Both the position numbers and the translations under genes were made by a program. From an uncultured Collinsella sp. (GTDB lineage: Bacteria; Actinomycetota; Coriobacteriia; Coriobacteriales; Coriobacteriaceae), in NCBI GenBank assembly GCA_902493855.1, contig CABUQV010000008.1:1-64000 (forward strand): DNA of 64,000 bases, in the 5' to 3' direction. The notes beneath the pieces were generated by a model that saw nothing but the letters and a program-made list of their open reading frames with translations, was not told where the DNA came from and did no database searches. Within the stretch, counting starts at the first letter, position 1; each line of letters begins with the position of its first letter. Shown here in pieces: positions 52,501-61,635 of this stretch.

Positions 52501-53374
52501 CCTTGGCGTTCATGCCAATGCACATGATGACGTCCTGCACGGGCGCGTCCTCGCGGCGCAGGTAGTGGAAGTCGTTGGTGGCGATGACCTTGACGCCCAC
52601 CTGCTTGGCGATGTCGATGAGCGTGCGGTCCATCTGCTCGTCGGTCAGGCCGTTGTCGGTGGTGATGCCGTGTTCCTGGATCTCGATGTAGAAGTCGCCG
52701 GGCTCGAAGGTGTCACGGAAGGTCTCGGCCCACTTGATGGCGCCCTCCATGTCACCGCGGTCGATGTACTTGGGGATGATGCCCGCGATGCAGGCGCTCG
52801 TGCAGATCATGCCCTTGGCGTGGCGGCGCAGGTTGTCGAGCGTCACGCGCGGCTTGTAGTAAAAGCCCTGCACGGCGGCCTCGGAAACCGTCTGCATCAG
52901 GTTGACGTAGCCCTCCTGGTCCTTGGCCAGAAGGATCATGTGGTAGAGCTCGGGCTTGTGGTCGCGAGCAAGGGTCTCGTCCGGCGTAAAGTAGACCTCG
53001 CAGCCAAAGATGGGCTTGATGACCAGGGGCGGCTTGAGCTCGTCGATGTTGCCCTTCTCGTCCCACATGGCCATGTCCTTCACATACTGGGCATGCTCGC
53101 GCGGGTTTTCCTCGGGATCGGGCTCCACCAGCTCGTCGCGGCGGTCCTTTTCCAGGAAGGCCTTGTCGTGGCTCCAGGTTTTGTACTCGGGCGTGTTGTG
53201 GTTGACGGCGTCGCAGGCCAGCGCCAGGTCGGGCACGCCATACATGTAGCCGTGGTCGGTAATGGCCACGGCGGGCATGCCCAGCTCAACGGCACGGTTG
53301 ACCATATCCTGGATACGGGTTGCGCCGTCGAGCATGGAGAAAACAGTGTGATTGTGCAGATGGACGAATGCCAT
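49571..53374 (-). CDS. dnaE: DNA polymerase III alpha subunit
   Basis: The replicative polymerase, 1267 residues. N-terminal PHP domain (FVHLHNHTVFSMLDGATRI), the catalytic palm with GPGRGSAAGAIVAYAM and PDIDMDFDDERR, thumb and fingers with MYQEQVM-type VYQEQVMLISVEMCGFSKGESD, an HhH region and an OB-fold near the C-terminus (WWAGMVSSVSKRVTKNGDPMGIVQLED), in the order of bacterial DnaE1. It copies both strands and lacks its own 3'-5' exonuclease domain. Start ATG 53374. Transcribed with the SNF2 gene; separated from addA by a palindromic repeat. Confidence 0.97.
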   Translation of the reverse strand: MAFVHLHNHTVFSMLDGATRIQDMVNRAVELGMPAVAITDHGYMYGVPDLALACDAVNHNTPEYKTWSHDKAFLEKDRRDELVEPDPEENPREHAQYVKDMAMWDEKGNIDELKPPLVIKPIFGCEVYFTPDETLARDHKPELYHMILLAKDQEGYVNLMQTVSEAAVQGFYYKPRVTLDNLRRHAKGMICTSACIAGIIPKYIDRGDMEGAIKWAETFRDTFEPGDFYIEIQEHGITTDNGLTDEQMDRTLIDIAKQVGVKVIATNDFHYLRREDAPVQDVIMCIGMNAKVDDPNRMRMTGSEFYMKTEEEMRAMFPYCPEACDNTLEIADKCYVELDWDSIILPRFPLLDPGETHESQFRRECEKGLRQHYGDDWATREIGGVNIKERFEYEYKVICDKGFAAYFLIVAEYVQWAKDNGIGVGPGRGSAAGAIVAYAMNITAFDPLENGLMFERFLSPQRTEMPDIDMDFDDERRLEVVEHVRQLYGPEKVTHVITYSTIKAKQAINDAARVLDYPVYMGQRLSKMVSSDPKVKLKQVLEKQPGKEDLFNPDFAEAYKKDDDARRIIDTALSIEGLTRGEGVHACAVLICRDPVNEHVPTKLDTKGGVEITQYEGHTVADMGLLKMDFLGLRTLTVISKAKANIKKNFGIDIKEEEIPFDDPEIFKLMGSGHTAGVFQVESAGMTATIKNMKPTEYKHVVALIALYRPGPLGAGMVSSYINRMNGKEPAVSYDDRLDDILGETYGTMVYQEQVMLISVEMCGFSKGESDSRIRKPVAKKKIKLLTSTVLHWEDGSDETTYDHWMNGAIKNNYTREVAQKIWDDVLEFASYAFNKSHSAGYAILVMQTAWLKAHYPHEYMAAVLTSYTGKTDKIVHYVSACRHDGIPVLSPDVNESGTEFTATKEGVRFGLAGIRGVGTGVAQAIIAEREAGGPFKTLHDFVERVDSSQANRRVIESLIKAGAFDSTGYPRRQMMHFVDKNNPENIIDAAVKRQKDRASGQTSFFDMFGDVEGSGFEVSVPDPDGQEWDRHLKLSQEKEVLGIYVSDHPLRPFEYALAKARDFSFSQIDTGYEVQNPTGGTINQEIPEGKALWWAGMVSSVSKRVTKNGDPMGIVQLEDMEGEATVVVFPKTYKEAEGYLYGEVDPETGAQLSDAFVRIKGKLERSDRGDQIIAQEIVPLELSEEKNKPKVFEVMVPNSRFSQGNMARLATVLTTNPGGDRVEIFIEQVDGRVLRAEVPAKVNARSIPLLAEAKAIVGNQGRVTVI

Positions 53375-53475
53375 GTGATGAGCTCCGATACGGGTTCGTG
53401 TTCTGACTGAACGATTTTACCGCACGGCACGGACAGCACCCGAACCTAGCCAAACCAACACGGCTCCTCTTGCAG

Positions 53476-53538
53476 TTGCGGTGGAATAGTTCCCGCTTGG
53501 GCCACCTGGACCGCAATACAGGAACTATTCCACCGCAA
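53476..53538. repeat. Intergenic palindrome, 18-bp arms
   Basis: TTGCGGTGGAATAGTTCC (53476-53493) and its perfect complement (53521-53538) flank a 27-nt loop, 12 bases from the addA stop. No T-run, so it is not a plain terminator. Similar in position to the palindrome at 60375-60448 but not in sequence. Confidence 0.75.
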
Positions 53539-53550
53539 GTTATCTGAGGG

Positions 53551-56500
53551 CTAGAGATTGTAGGTGACTACTTGAGGTTCGGCGGGTTCGACGAAAATGG
53601 TTGGATCCGGCTGCTCCACGCGGACGAACTTGACGGTCATGGCCTCAAAGCCCGCCTTGTGCAACACGTCGGCGTAGACGCGCGCCTGCAGGGCGTGCTT
53701 CTCCCGCAGCTGTTCCGGCGTCTCGTCCGGTGTGCCGCCCGTCTTGTAGTCGATGACCAGTGCGCGTGACGGATCGGCCGGGTCGGTCGCCAGTGCATCG
53801 ATGGCGCCTTCGGCATAGGCGCCGTAGCGAGCGATGTCCTCGTCCTCGCAGCCCAGCGAAAAGAACGGCACCTCGGCGCGAACGCACGGCCATGCGAACA
53901 GCTCGGCACGAACAGCCGACTTGAGCCAGCGGTCCAGGGCGGCATCGAAGCGCTCGCGCTGTTCTGGCGTCAGGTGCCACAGGCGAGCCAGGGCGTCGGC
54001 ACGCTCAGCGGGCAGCACATCGGCACCCATCTCGATGAGCCACTGGCAGGCGGCATGGAACGCCGAGCCCAGCGCCATGGGATTGCCGGCGGGCTCGACA
54101 GCGGCCACGTCTGCATCCGTCATCTCCGAGCCATCCGACTCCGCATCATCGCCAGCCTCGTCCATGGGTACGCGCGTCTCGGCGGCACGGTCTTCCGTCT
54201 CGGCATGGAGTGCCGCGGCGATTGACGAGTAGCTATACGAGTCACGCATCGGATACGGACAGATGCCCATGCGCACGCCCACTGCCTGGGGATACACAAG
54301 CTCAAACGAATCGGGCTTGGGGTCGGCAGGACCGGGGACGGCGGCGCGGGCATCTGCACCGGCACCCTCCGCCCCCGCATCGCCACGAACGAGCCTGCCC
54401 TCGGCATCCAGCGAAGCGTTAGCCTCAAACGCCTGCTCGCCAAAGGTAAAGTCCGAAAGCGAAATGAGCTCGTAGTCGCCCGGCTGGGAGTTGTCGAACA
54501 CCAGGCGGTCGGCATCGAGCTGCGGCATGTCCAGAGCGTCGGTCGACAGAATACGGCGCAGCACGTCGTAGGTCAGATCGGTCTCGACGTCGAAGGTCGG
54601 CGCCGTCACCTTGCTACGGCTCACGCCGGCATCCATCGCCAAGATCACCAGCTCGCGCGCACGCGTCATGGCAACATAGAGCAAGCGGGCCCGCTCCTCG
54701 AGCGAAAGCCGCAGGTCATCGTTGCGCAGGTGAGCAAATGCCTCGGCGGGAGAACCCGTCGCACAGACGTCCTCCATGAGCTCCGGCGGCAGCCACAGCG
54801 ACGTGCCCTTGCCCTTAAACGCATGCTCAAACTGCTTTTTAACGTCGTCGCCCTTCACAAAGGTCCCGTCGGCGAGCTTAACGCCGTCGAAGCGTGCCGG
54901 CAGTGCCACGACCTGTGCTCCGCCCTCGACGCGACCCATCTGTGCCGCACCCGAGGACTTACGCACGCCAAAGCACTCGGCAACCGCCACGACCGGATAC
55001 TCCAGACCCTTGGAGGCGTGCACCGTCATGATGCGCACCGCGCCGTCGCCCTCCTCGTTGAGGGCACCCGGGGCTTCCTTGCCCGCCAAGAAGCGGTCGA
55101 AGGCAAGCGCGATGGAACGCGGCGAGTTGCCGAACTCGGCCTCAGCCTCAGCCACGGCGTCGAGCGCCTTGAGCACGTTGGCGGCAATGGCCTTGCCCTC
55201 GGGGCCGCGCTGCGCCAGACGCACAAACCAGCCGGAGGCGTTGACCACGTCGCGCGCGATGGCGGCGAACGAATCGCGGCCCACGCGACGAAGCGCATAC
55301 CGCAGTACCTCGCGGGCGCGCGTCACGAGCGGCAAGCCCTGCAAGCCCGGCACATCGGAATCGCTCATGATGCCCACGTCGATATTCCGGCGCGAGGTCT
55401 CCCCCGTCTCGCTATCGAGCTTGGTCGCCAGCGCCAAAAACTCCTGGGCGCCCAGCGCAAACATCGGCGAGGCGAGCAGCGGCATAAGGCCCTGCGCCGT
55501 ATCGGCCGGATTGGCGAGCGCGCAAACCAGGGCGCGCACCGTCTGCACCTCGGCAGCCTGCGCAAAGACTGAGCCGCCCGCGATGACACAGTCGAGCCCC
55601 TGGTCACGGAAGGCCTGTGCGTAGACGTCTGCGTTGGTCATGCGGCCCAGCAGCAGCACCATGCCGCCCTGGGGCTGGCCGGCATCGGCAAGCGAGCGGA
55701 ACCGCTCGGCGATCGCACGGGCCTTTGCCTGTGTGCGCTCCTGCGTACTGCCGCCGGCAACAAAGAGGGCCTGGCGACGCGAGGCGTCTGCCACCAGCGT
55801 GTCCTTGCGGCCGTCGCTCGCCTCAAGATCCAAAAAACCCTGCATCAGGCCGCCGTCATCGCCGTCGAAGACGCGTGCCACGTAACGCAGCACCTCGTCG
55901 TGGCTGCGGAAGTTGCGCACAAGTTTGACGAGCTCGCCAGCAGGGGCGTCGGCCACGGCAGTCGCCTCGGGCGCGGCAGACGAGCCCACCTTGCGCTCCT
56001 GGCGACGGAACACCTCGACCTCGGCGCCACGGAAGCGATAGATGGACTGCTGCGCATCGCCTACGGTACACAACGCGCGCTCCCCCGCGCCCGTCAGATA
56101 GCGAATCAAATCGACCTGCATCTGGTCGGTATCCTGGAACTCATCGATCATGACCATCTTAAAGCGGCCCTCGTAGGCGGCTCGGATGGCGGGATAATCG
56201 CGCAACGCCTCATATGCCATGCGCAGCAGATCGTTATTGTCGAGCGCGGACTGGTCGGCCTTGAGCGCACGGTACTCCGCCTCCACAGCACGGGCAAGCC
56301 CCACCAGCGCATCGAGCGCCGGACCGCCACAGGCAAGCAAGATATTGATAAACGCATCGGCGGCCTCGGCCTTGAGCAGCTCGACCTGCTCCTTGGGGAA
56401 TGCCTTGCTCGCGCGCGGCATGGTGCACGACATCATGAGTCGCGCCGCATCGGCCATGGTCTTGCCGCTCGCCTCGAACGCGTCGATGGCATCGAGCGCC

Positions 56501-57183
56501 ACCTGCGCCTTCTCGGTCGCGGCCTTGCTTGCGCCCAGCGCCGCGCGATAGGCATCGGCAAGCGCCGAGGTGTCGGCCTGGCCGCGTGCCACGCGCACGT
56601 CGTCCATGCCGCCCGGCAGCTGGCTCGAGAGCTCCAGCAGCTCGCGCACCAGGCCCTTGATGGTGGTTCCGGCGCCAAAGGGGCCGCCCTCGCCCGCCAT
56701 GGGGTACCAGGCGTAGAGGGCCTTGAGCGATGCCGCGAGCTTGGGGGCGGCATCGGGTGCCGTCGCGCGGGCCAGCACATGCTCAACAGCCTGGTCCATA
56801 AGCTCGTCGGTATCGGTGAGCACCGTGAACTCGGGGTCGATGCCCAGCTCCAACGCGTGTGCGCGCAGGATACGCGAGCACATGCCGTGAATGGTCGAGA
56901 TCCACGCATCGTCGACGGTCAGGGCCTCCTCGTCCATGCCCTCGTCGATAAGCGCACGGCGCACGCGGTCGCGAATCTCGGCCGCAGCATCCTTGGTAAA
57001 GGTGATGGCGAGCACCTGGTCCAGATGCTCAACGAACGGACCGGATTCGGGCGAGAGCGCGTAGACGATGCGGCGCGTGAGGGTAAAGGTCTTGCCCGAG
57101 CCGGCGCCCGCCGAGACAAACAGCGGACGGTCGAGCGTTTTGACGATCTGCAGCTGTTGCGGCATCAAAGTCGAAAGATCCAT
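53551..57183 (-). CDS. addA: AddA-like ATP-dependent helicase/nuclease subunit
   Basis: 1210 residues of UvrD/AddA type. Motif I SAGAGSGKTFTLTRRI, motif Ia LAITFTKDAAAEIRDR, motif II DEFQDTDQMQ, motif III VGDAQQSIYRFRGAEV, motif V VRIMTVHASKGLEYPVVAV and motif VI LLYVAMTRARELVIL are seen, and the C-terminal RecB-like nuclease has AEGAIDALA and LVIDYKTGGT. With AddB it resects double-strand ends for RecA. Start ATG 57183, three bases after the addB stop, so translation is coupled. It fits recombination repair with ruvCAB 10 kb away. Confidence 0.92.
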   Translation of the reverse strand: MDLSTLMPQQLQIVKTLDRPLFVSAGAGSGKTFTLTRRIVYALSPESGPFVEHLDQVLAITFTKDAAAEIRDRVRRALIDEGMDEEALTVDDAWISTIHGMCSRILRAHALELGIDPEFTVLTDTDELMDQAVEHVLARATAPDAAPKLAASLKALYAWYPMAGEGGPFGAGTTIKGLVRELLELSSQLPGGMDDVRVARGQADTSALADAYRAALGASKAATEKAQVALDAIDAFEASGKTMADAARLMMSCTMPRASKAFPKEQVELLKAEAADAFINILLACGGPALDALVGLARAVEAEYRALKADQSALDNNDLLRMAYEALRDYPAIRAAYEGRFKMVMIDEFQDTDQMQVDLIRYLTGAGERALCTVGDAQQSIYRFRGAEVEVFRRQERKVGSSAAPEATAVADAPAGELVKLVRNFRSHDEVLRYVARVFDGDDGGLMQGFLDLEASDGRKDTLVADASRRQALFVAGGSTQERTQAKARAIAERFRSLADAGQPQGGMVLLLGRMTNADVYAQAFRDQGLDCVIAGGSVFAQAAEVQTVRALVCALANPADTAQGLMPLLASPMFALGAQEFLALATKLDSETGETSRRNIDVGIMSDSDVPGLQGLPLVTRAREVLRYALRRVGRDSFAAIARDVVNASGWFVRLAQRGPEGKAIAANVLKALDAVAEAEAEFGNSPRSIALAFDRFLAGKEAPGALNEEGDGAVRIMTVHASKGLEYPVVAVAECFGVRKSSGAAQMGRVEGGAQVVALPARFDGVKLADGTFVKGDDVKKQFEHAFKGKGTSLWLPPELMEDVCATGSPAEAFAHLRNDDLRLSLEERARLLYVAMTRARELVILAMDAGVSRSKVTAPTFDVETDLTYDVLRRILSTDALDMPQLDADRLVFDNSQPGDYELISLSDFTFGEQAFEANASLDAEGRLVRGDAGAEGAGADARAAVPGPADPKPDSFELVYPQAVGVRMGICPYPMRDSYSYSSIAAALHAETEDRAAETRVPMDEAGDDAESDGSEMTDADVAAVEPAGNPMALGSAFHAACQWLIEMGADVLPAERADALARLWHLTPEQRERFDAALDRWLKSAVRAELFAWPCVRAEVPFFSLGCEDEDIARYGAYAEGAIDALATDPADPSRALVIDYKTGGTPDETPEQLREKHALQARVYADVLHKAGFEAMTVKFVRVEQPDPTIFVEPAEPQVVTYNL

Positions 57184-57186
57184 GGT

Positions 57187-60100
57187 CTACACGTCCCTCC
57201 TTACAAACGTTCCTTCGTGGTTATACGAGCAGCGCGCATGCGCGGCCTGAGCCGACGCCGGGTCGACGGCGGCAACGTTGCCCGCCTCGAGCTCGCGCAG
57301 GCGCTCGGCGATGCCGGCCTCCACGCGATCGAGCAGCGCATCGAAGTCCATGTTGCCGCCCTCACCGGGAAAGCCCTTCTTAAGCCCCGGGATGCGGCCG
57401 TCACCACGCTCCTCCTCAAGCAGCTCGGCACTCGCGGCGCCTCGCAGCGCCGGTTTGCCGCCCTTGGTCGAAAAATAGAGCGCCGCGCGGGTATCCAGAT
57501 CCAGCGCCCGGCGCATGGCCTGCGCATAGATAAGTGTCTGGGTATGGGGCGGTAGCCACCGCGGGTCGTCGATGGCGGCCTCGCCCGATTCCTCGTCGCG
57601 CACCGTGGGGTCGGCGAGTTTAAACTCCTCAACGCCCGTGCGGTGCTTGTAGTCGATCACCACGGCGCGGTTCTCGGCATCCACGTCCACACGGTCGATG
57701 CGCCCGCCGAGCGGCCAACCGGCATACTCAACCTTGAGCTCGTTGAAGGCGAACTCCAGGTAGCGCGGGGCAAAGGGGGCAAGCGCCTCGGACTCGTAGG
57801 CTAGCACGCCCTCCAACTGCGGCAAGATCTCGGCAACCTGGCGCTCCTCCACTGCAGAGAGCGGCACCAGCGGACCCTCCGTGCCGCGCTTGCCGGCGTG
57901 CTCGGTCAACGTCTCGTCAAAGACCTCGCGCAGCAGCTCCTGAGCGCGCGGCAGATTCTCGGGCGTCACGCGCTCCATGCCCTCCTGGGGCAGGCGGGCA
58001 TGCAGGTGCTCCAGCACGTCGTGGACAAAGTTGCCCTTCTCCATGTTGCCAAAGCCCGCATCGATGGACTGGGGCTTCACGCGATACGACACGAACCAGC
58101 ACAGCGGGCACGTCGAATACGCCTCAATCTGCGAGGCGGACGTCAGACGCGGCACGAGCGGTGCGTTCTCGCCCTCGCCATCGCGGCGACGCAGGACCAG
58201 GTACGGCACAGCCGCCTCACTCAAATGCTGAGGAGCCTCGCATGCGACGCGCTTGCACTCGATGCCCTCGCCGGCCGCTGGATCAAAATCGGCGACGATA
58301 CCGCCCTCGCCCACGCACGCAACCTTGGCGGCGCCAGTGGCCTCGGCGCGCGCCCGCAGCTCGGTCCACACGGCAGCCGGGTAGCACTCGCGCGCCTGGC
58401 AATCGTGCGTCACGCGGGCAAGCGCAACCGGACCGCGCGCGGCCTGCATCGCGCGGCCAAAGCGCACGCGCAACAAGGCGGCAGGCTCAAGCGTCACACC
58501 GCTGCGATCTAACTCGGCCGTCAGCGTGGCCAGCGGGCCCTCCTCATGTGAGAGCGGATAACTGTCCAGGTCGACGTCGGCAAACAGCACGGCATCGTAG
58601 CTGGCGGGGCGCAGGGCTGCCGCATCGACAAGCGACGCAAAGCGCACCTGGGCACGCGGCGTGCGGTCGACCTCGTAGGTCTCGTAATCGTATGCGGTGC
58701 TGCGCTTGTCCACCTTGGTACGAACGCCGTCGAGCACGGGCACGGTCGCCGCCTGCGACACGTCGAGCGCGCGGGCGTCGTTCATAAGGATGTCGATGGC
58801 ATGTCGCAGCAGGGCGGTCTCCGCCTGGCGACGAGCCTGACCGTCAAGGCCTCCAAAGGCGCGATCGGGCAACGCCTCGGCGACGGCGAGCATTGCCTTG
58901 AGCGCCGTCACGGGTTTGTCGCGCCACAGCGCCTGGAACACGTCCGAGACCACGCACGGCACGTTCTTAAACCAGTTATCATCACTGGCGGCCTTGCGCG
59001 TGCCCCTGACCTGGCCCTGCACGCTCTGCAGCAGGCTTTTGACGGCCGTGGTGGTCTTGCCGCGCGACAGGCGCATGTTCTTGTCGAAGGTGCGCGCGCT
59101 GGCGGCATCGGCACCCGAAAGCGGACTGTAAATCCAGTCGGTAAGCTCCGGCGCGGGCCACCACTCGGTCTTGGAGGCGGTGCCCTCGTCGGCGGCCTTC
59201 ATGCGCTCGATTAGATTGGCGAGCGCCGTGAACTGCCTGCCCGCGATGGATTGGGAAAACGCCGTGAACTCGGTTGTCTCAGCAGCGATGTGGCGCGCCG
59301 CCAAACGGGCAGCGAGTTCACCGAACAGCTGGGGCGCCCGGGCAGACACCACGAGCACGCGCACGGGGTCCGCGGACGCCGTGACACCGCCGTCGACCGC
59401 GGCGTCCTCACACGTTTTTACCAGCTCATCGATTGCATCCACATAGGCGTGGGCGCGGGCGTGAGGGCCGGCAACCTCTACAAAGGTAGGCTGAGCGGCA
59501 GACTTGGAGGCAGTCTGGGGCGCAGCAGCACCCTCCTCCAGCGGCGCGACCTCAAACAGCACGCCGCGGGCATCAAAGGCGGCAGCAAGTTCCTCGCGCA
59601 TTGCCGCCTGCTCGCGGGCAAGCAGCACAACGACCTCTCCCCCATTGTTCGCCACGGCCGACAACAGCTCGAGCAGGCCGTGCGTAAACGATGCGGTGCC
59701 GCGCACACATACCGCGCGGGCGCACGCCGGAAGGTTGCCGGCCAGCACCTCGGCCATAAGGTCAGCCGCCTCGCAGGGCTCGACCATGTCTCGACGGTCC
59801 AAGCCGCTCGCATAGGCACTCAACAGCTCGAACACGCGAGCCTCGGCGTCGCTCTTGGGATCGGGCTGGCAAACGTCGCCGCAGCAGCGCTCGGCACCCG
59901 TTCCCGCTACGCCCGGCAGCACATCGCGGGCCATGCGCGCAAGCATGCGTACCGTGCCCTGACTGCGAGAAAGCGGCTGCAGGTCGGCATCGTCGCGACG
60001 GGCGATCATGTCCGAGAACAGCATCTGGCGTTGCATGTTGTCGACAAAGCTGCGGCCATCGCCCATAAGCTCCCACAGCGAACGAAGCCACGACGCGGGG

Positions 60101-60285
60101 GTTTTGTAGTCAACGCCCAGCGAGGCGCCAGCAACCGCAGCATCGTGACGGCACACGTCGAGCTCGGCAAACGAGGGCGCCAGCAAAACGGCACGCCCGT
60201 GGCGGGCAACCAGGTCGGCGAGCAACGCCGCCTCGGCATCGCTCAAGTCCGTACCGGTATTGGTGGTATAGATTCGAACAGGCAT
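57187..60285 (-). CDS. addB: AddB-like nuclease subunit (PD-(D/E)XK family)
   Basis: 1032 residues. The N-terminal helicase-like part has no Walker A loop (it starts MPVRIYTTNTGTDLSDAE and AVLLAPSFAELDVCRHD), so it does not seem to hydrolyse ATP. The C-terminal nuclease has LGGRIDRVDVDAENRAVVIDYKHRTG with the Asp/Asp/Lys core. Cysteines in EAYSTCPLCWFVSYRV and ARCSYNHEGTF match the iron-sulfur cluster setting of AddB. It pairs with AddA, and is first in the operon. The middle is divergent, so 'AddB-like' is the safe name. Start ATG 60285. Confidence 0.87.
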   Translation of the reverse strand: MPVRIYTTNTGTDLSDAEAALLADLVARHGRAVLLAPSFAELDVCRHDAAVAGASLGVDYKTPASWLRSLWELMGDGRSFVDNMQRQMLFSDMIARRDDADLQPLSRSQGTVRMLARMARDVLPGVAGTGAERCCGDVCQPDPKSDAEARVFELLSAYASGLDRRDMVEPCEAADLMAEVLAGNLPACARAVCVRGTASFTHGLLELLSAVANNGGEVVVLLAREQAAMREELAAAFDARGVLFEVAPLEEGAAAPQTASKSAAQPTFVEVAGPHARAHAYVDAIDELVKTCEDAAVDGGVTASADPVRVLVVSARAPQLFGELAARLAARHIAAETTEFTAFSQSIAGRQFTALANLIERMKAADEGTASKTEWWPAPELTDWIYSPLSGADAASARTFDKNMRLSRGKTTTAVKSLLQSVQGQVRGTRKAASDDNWFKNVPCVVSDVFQALWRDKPVTALKAMLAVAEALPDRAFGGLDGQARRQAETALLRHAIDILMNDARALDVSQAATVPVLDGVRTKVDKRSTAYDYETYEVDRTPRAQVRFASLVDAAALRPASYDAVLFADVDLDSYPLSHEEGPLATLTAELDRSGVTLEPAALLRVRFGRAMQAARGPVALARVTHDCQARECYPAAVWTELRARAEATGAAKVACVGEGGIVADFDPAAGEGIECKRVACEAPQHLSEAAVPYLVLRRRDGEGENAPLVPRLTSASQIEAYSTCPLCWFVSYRVKPQSIDAGFGNMEKGNFVHDVLEHLHARLPQEGMERVTPENLPRAQELLREVFDETLTEHAGKRGTEGPLVPLSAVEERQVAEILPQLEGVLAYESEALAPFAPRYLEFAFNELKVEYAGWPLGGRIDRVDVDAENRAVVIDYKHRTGVEEFKLADPTVRDEESGEAAIDDPRWLPPHTQTLIYAQAMRRALDLDTRAALYFSTKGGKPALRGAASAELLEEERGDGRIPGLKKGFPGEGGNMDFDALLDRVEAGIAERLRELEAGNVAAVDPASAQAAHARCSYNHEGTFVRRDV

Positions 60286-60374
60286 GGTCCTCCACTCAAA
60301 CCGTTCGCAATAATCAATGCATCCATCCTACCCGCCCACGCGGACAGATTTGCCCCGCGCCAACAGATTTGATC

Positions 60375-60448
60375 CCTTGGGGACGGAGGAAAACGGATCA
60401 CCCAGGGGGTCGGCCTAACCCGTGATCCGTTTTCCTCCGTCCCCAAGG
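60375..60448. repeat. Intergenic palindrome, 27-bp perfect arms
   Basis: 60375-60401 and 60422-60448 are perfectly complementary 27-base arms beginning CCTTGGGGACGGAGGAAAAC, with a 20-nt loop. The symmetry extends about three bases further with one mismatch. It lies between the addAB promoter region and the terminator of the TrpR-like gene. No T-run is linked to it, so it is a repeat element rather than a terminator. Confidence 0.85.
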
Positions 60449-60452
60449 AATC

Positions 60453-60480
60453 AAAAAACCGCCCCCGGAGGAGCGGTTTT
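60453..60480 (-). terminator. Terminator of the TrpR-like gene
   Basis: AAAACCGC (60455-60462) with GCGGTTTT (60473-60480); on the minus strand the stem runs into TTTTTT. Confidence 0.88.
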
Positions 60481-60503
60481 GCACAATTCGTTTTTGGCGC
60501 AGC

Positions 60504-60803
60504 TTACTCGCCATCCTCCAACTTAATGAGGATCTTGCGGTAGCCACCGTACTCGCCGTTCAGCGCCTTTGAAACGCGGCTCACCGTGGTGGACGAAGCG
60601 CCGGTACGGGCCTGAACCTCAACATAAGGCTCGCCCTCGTCCAAATAGCGCGCAACCTGCAAACGCTGAGAAAGATCGCAAATCTCGCGCGGCGTGCAGA
60701 TATCGGTCAAAAACGCTTGGATATCCTTCTCGTCGTCCAAAAGGCTAAATGCGTGGACCAGCTGCTTGACATCAGGCTTGTCAAACATGTTCTCGATATT
60801 CAT
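60504..60803 (-). CDS. YerC/YecD-type TrpR-like DNA-binding protein
   Basis: 99 residues. The helix-turn-helix ICTPREICDLSQRLQVARYL ... VEVQARTGASSTTVSRVSKAL matches the YerC family of small TrpR-related regulators. The two extra N-terminal helices (KPDVKQLVHAFSLLDDEKDIQAFL) form the dimer part. The effector is unknown, and the family is usually uncharacterised. Start ATG 60803. A terminator follows closely, so it is monocistronic. Confidence 0.85.
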   Translation of the reverse strand: MNIENMFDKPDVKQLVHAFSLLDDEKDIQAFLTDICTPREICDLSQRLQVARYLDEGEPYVEVQARTGASSTTVSRVSKALNGEYGGYRKILIKLEDGE

Positions 60804-61127
60804 CGATCACCGCCAAACCCGCCAAAAGGCATCGAAGTTGATACTGACATCGGGCATCGTTCGCCCGTTCTATGCAATAGGGCAACGCCTGTGGCTTTTG
60901 CCCGTAGCAGTGTAGCACACCACCAAACTAAAGCGACAAGACTCTCTGCCAGCGGCGCGTTTTTCAGGACGAACGCCGTTTAGAAACCGTATGCGCACGT
61001 AAGCTCCACGAATATTTGAGACAATGGGCGCCCAAACACCGCGGCGCGCCCGCGCAACCATCCAGGTCGCCGCCGTAAGCCGCTTCACGCGACGCCAGCA
61101 ATCCCGGCGCAAGAAAGGATTCACGCC

Positions 61128-61493
61128 ATGCGCTTTATGCTTAACTGGCTCTTCACCTCGATCGCCATCGCGATCGCCACGTTCCTCGTCCCCGGTATCC
61201 AACCCTTCGGCTTTGCCGAGACCTGGGTCTGCTTTGCCTTTGTGGGACTGTTCCTGAACATTGTCGATTCGTTCGTCAAACCGTTCCTCACGGTCATCTC
61301 GCTGCCGCTCACGATCATTACGCTGGGCATTTTCCAGCTTGTCGTCAACAGCTTTATGCTTGAGCTCGCGAGTTACCTGTCGGTCAACCTGCTGGGCGTC
61401 GGCATCTCCATCGCCAGCTTTGGATCGGCCTTTATGGGCAGCATCCTGGTGTCCATCACGCGCAGCATCCTCGACAGCATCGCCGAGGACTAA
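61128..61493 (+). CDS. Phage-holin-family (PF04020-type) small membrane protein
   Basis: 121 residues with four hydrophobic helices (NWLFTSIAIAIATFLVPGI, CFAFVGLFLNIVDSFVKPFLTVISLPLTIITLGIFQLVVNSF). This fits the four-helix mycobacterial-type holin family, a widespread chromosomal group whose relation to phages is only nominal. ATG 61128 with AAAGGA upstream. There is no endolysin or phage gene nearby, so a prophage is not implied. Ended by a strong terminator. Confidence 0.85.
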   Translation: MRFMLNWLFTSIAIAIATFLVPGIQPFGFAETWVCFAFVGLFLNIVDSFVKPFLTVISLPLTIITLGIFQLVVNSFMLELASYLSVNLLGVGISIASFGSAFMGSILVSITRSILDSIAED

Positions 61494-61533
61494 AACGGCC
61501 ATTCCGGCCGTGTCCGTCTCAACAGCCCAAAAC

Positions 61534-61572
61534 GAAGGCCGCCCATCGCAAAAATGGGCGGCCTTCTTATTT
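61534..61572 (+). terminator. Terminator between convergent genes
   Basis: GAAGGCCGCCCAT (61534-61546) with its complement (61554-61566), loop of 7, then TTATTT. Confidence 0.93.
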
Positions 61573-61635
61573 GCCAAGTCTCAAAGGGCGAGAAAATCTA
61601 CCATTTCTACCCCGTCCCCAAATGGCAGGTGTGGG

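Noticed and set aside
50228..53410. A 1060-codon open frame on the plus strand
   Set aside because: It is antisense to dnaE, whose frame has clear polymerase motifs; long antisense frames are expected in high-GC DNA with codon bias. The translated sequence has no domain and no ribosome site.
61128..61493. Holin as a sign of a prophage
   Set aside because: No endolysin, terminase, integrase, portal or tail gene in the window, and this holin family is widespread on chromosomes.
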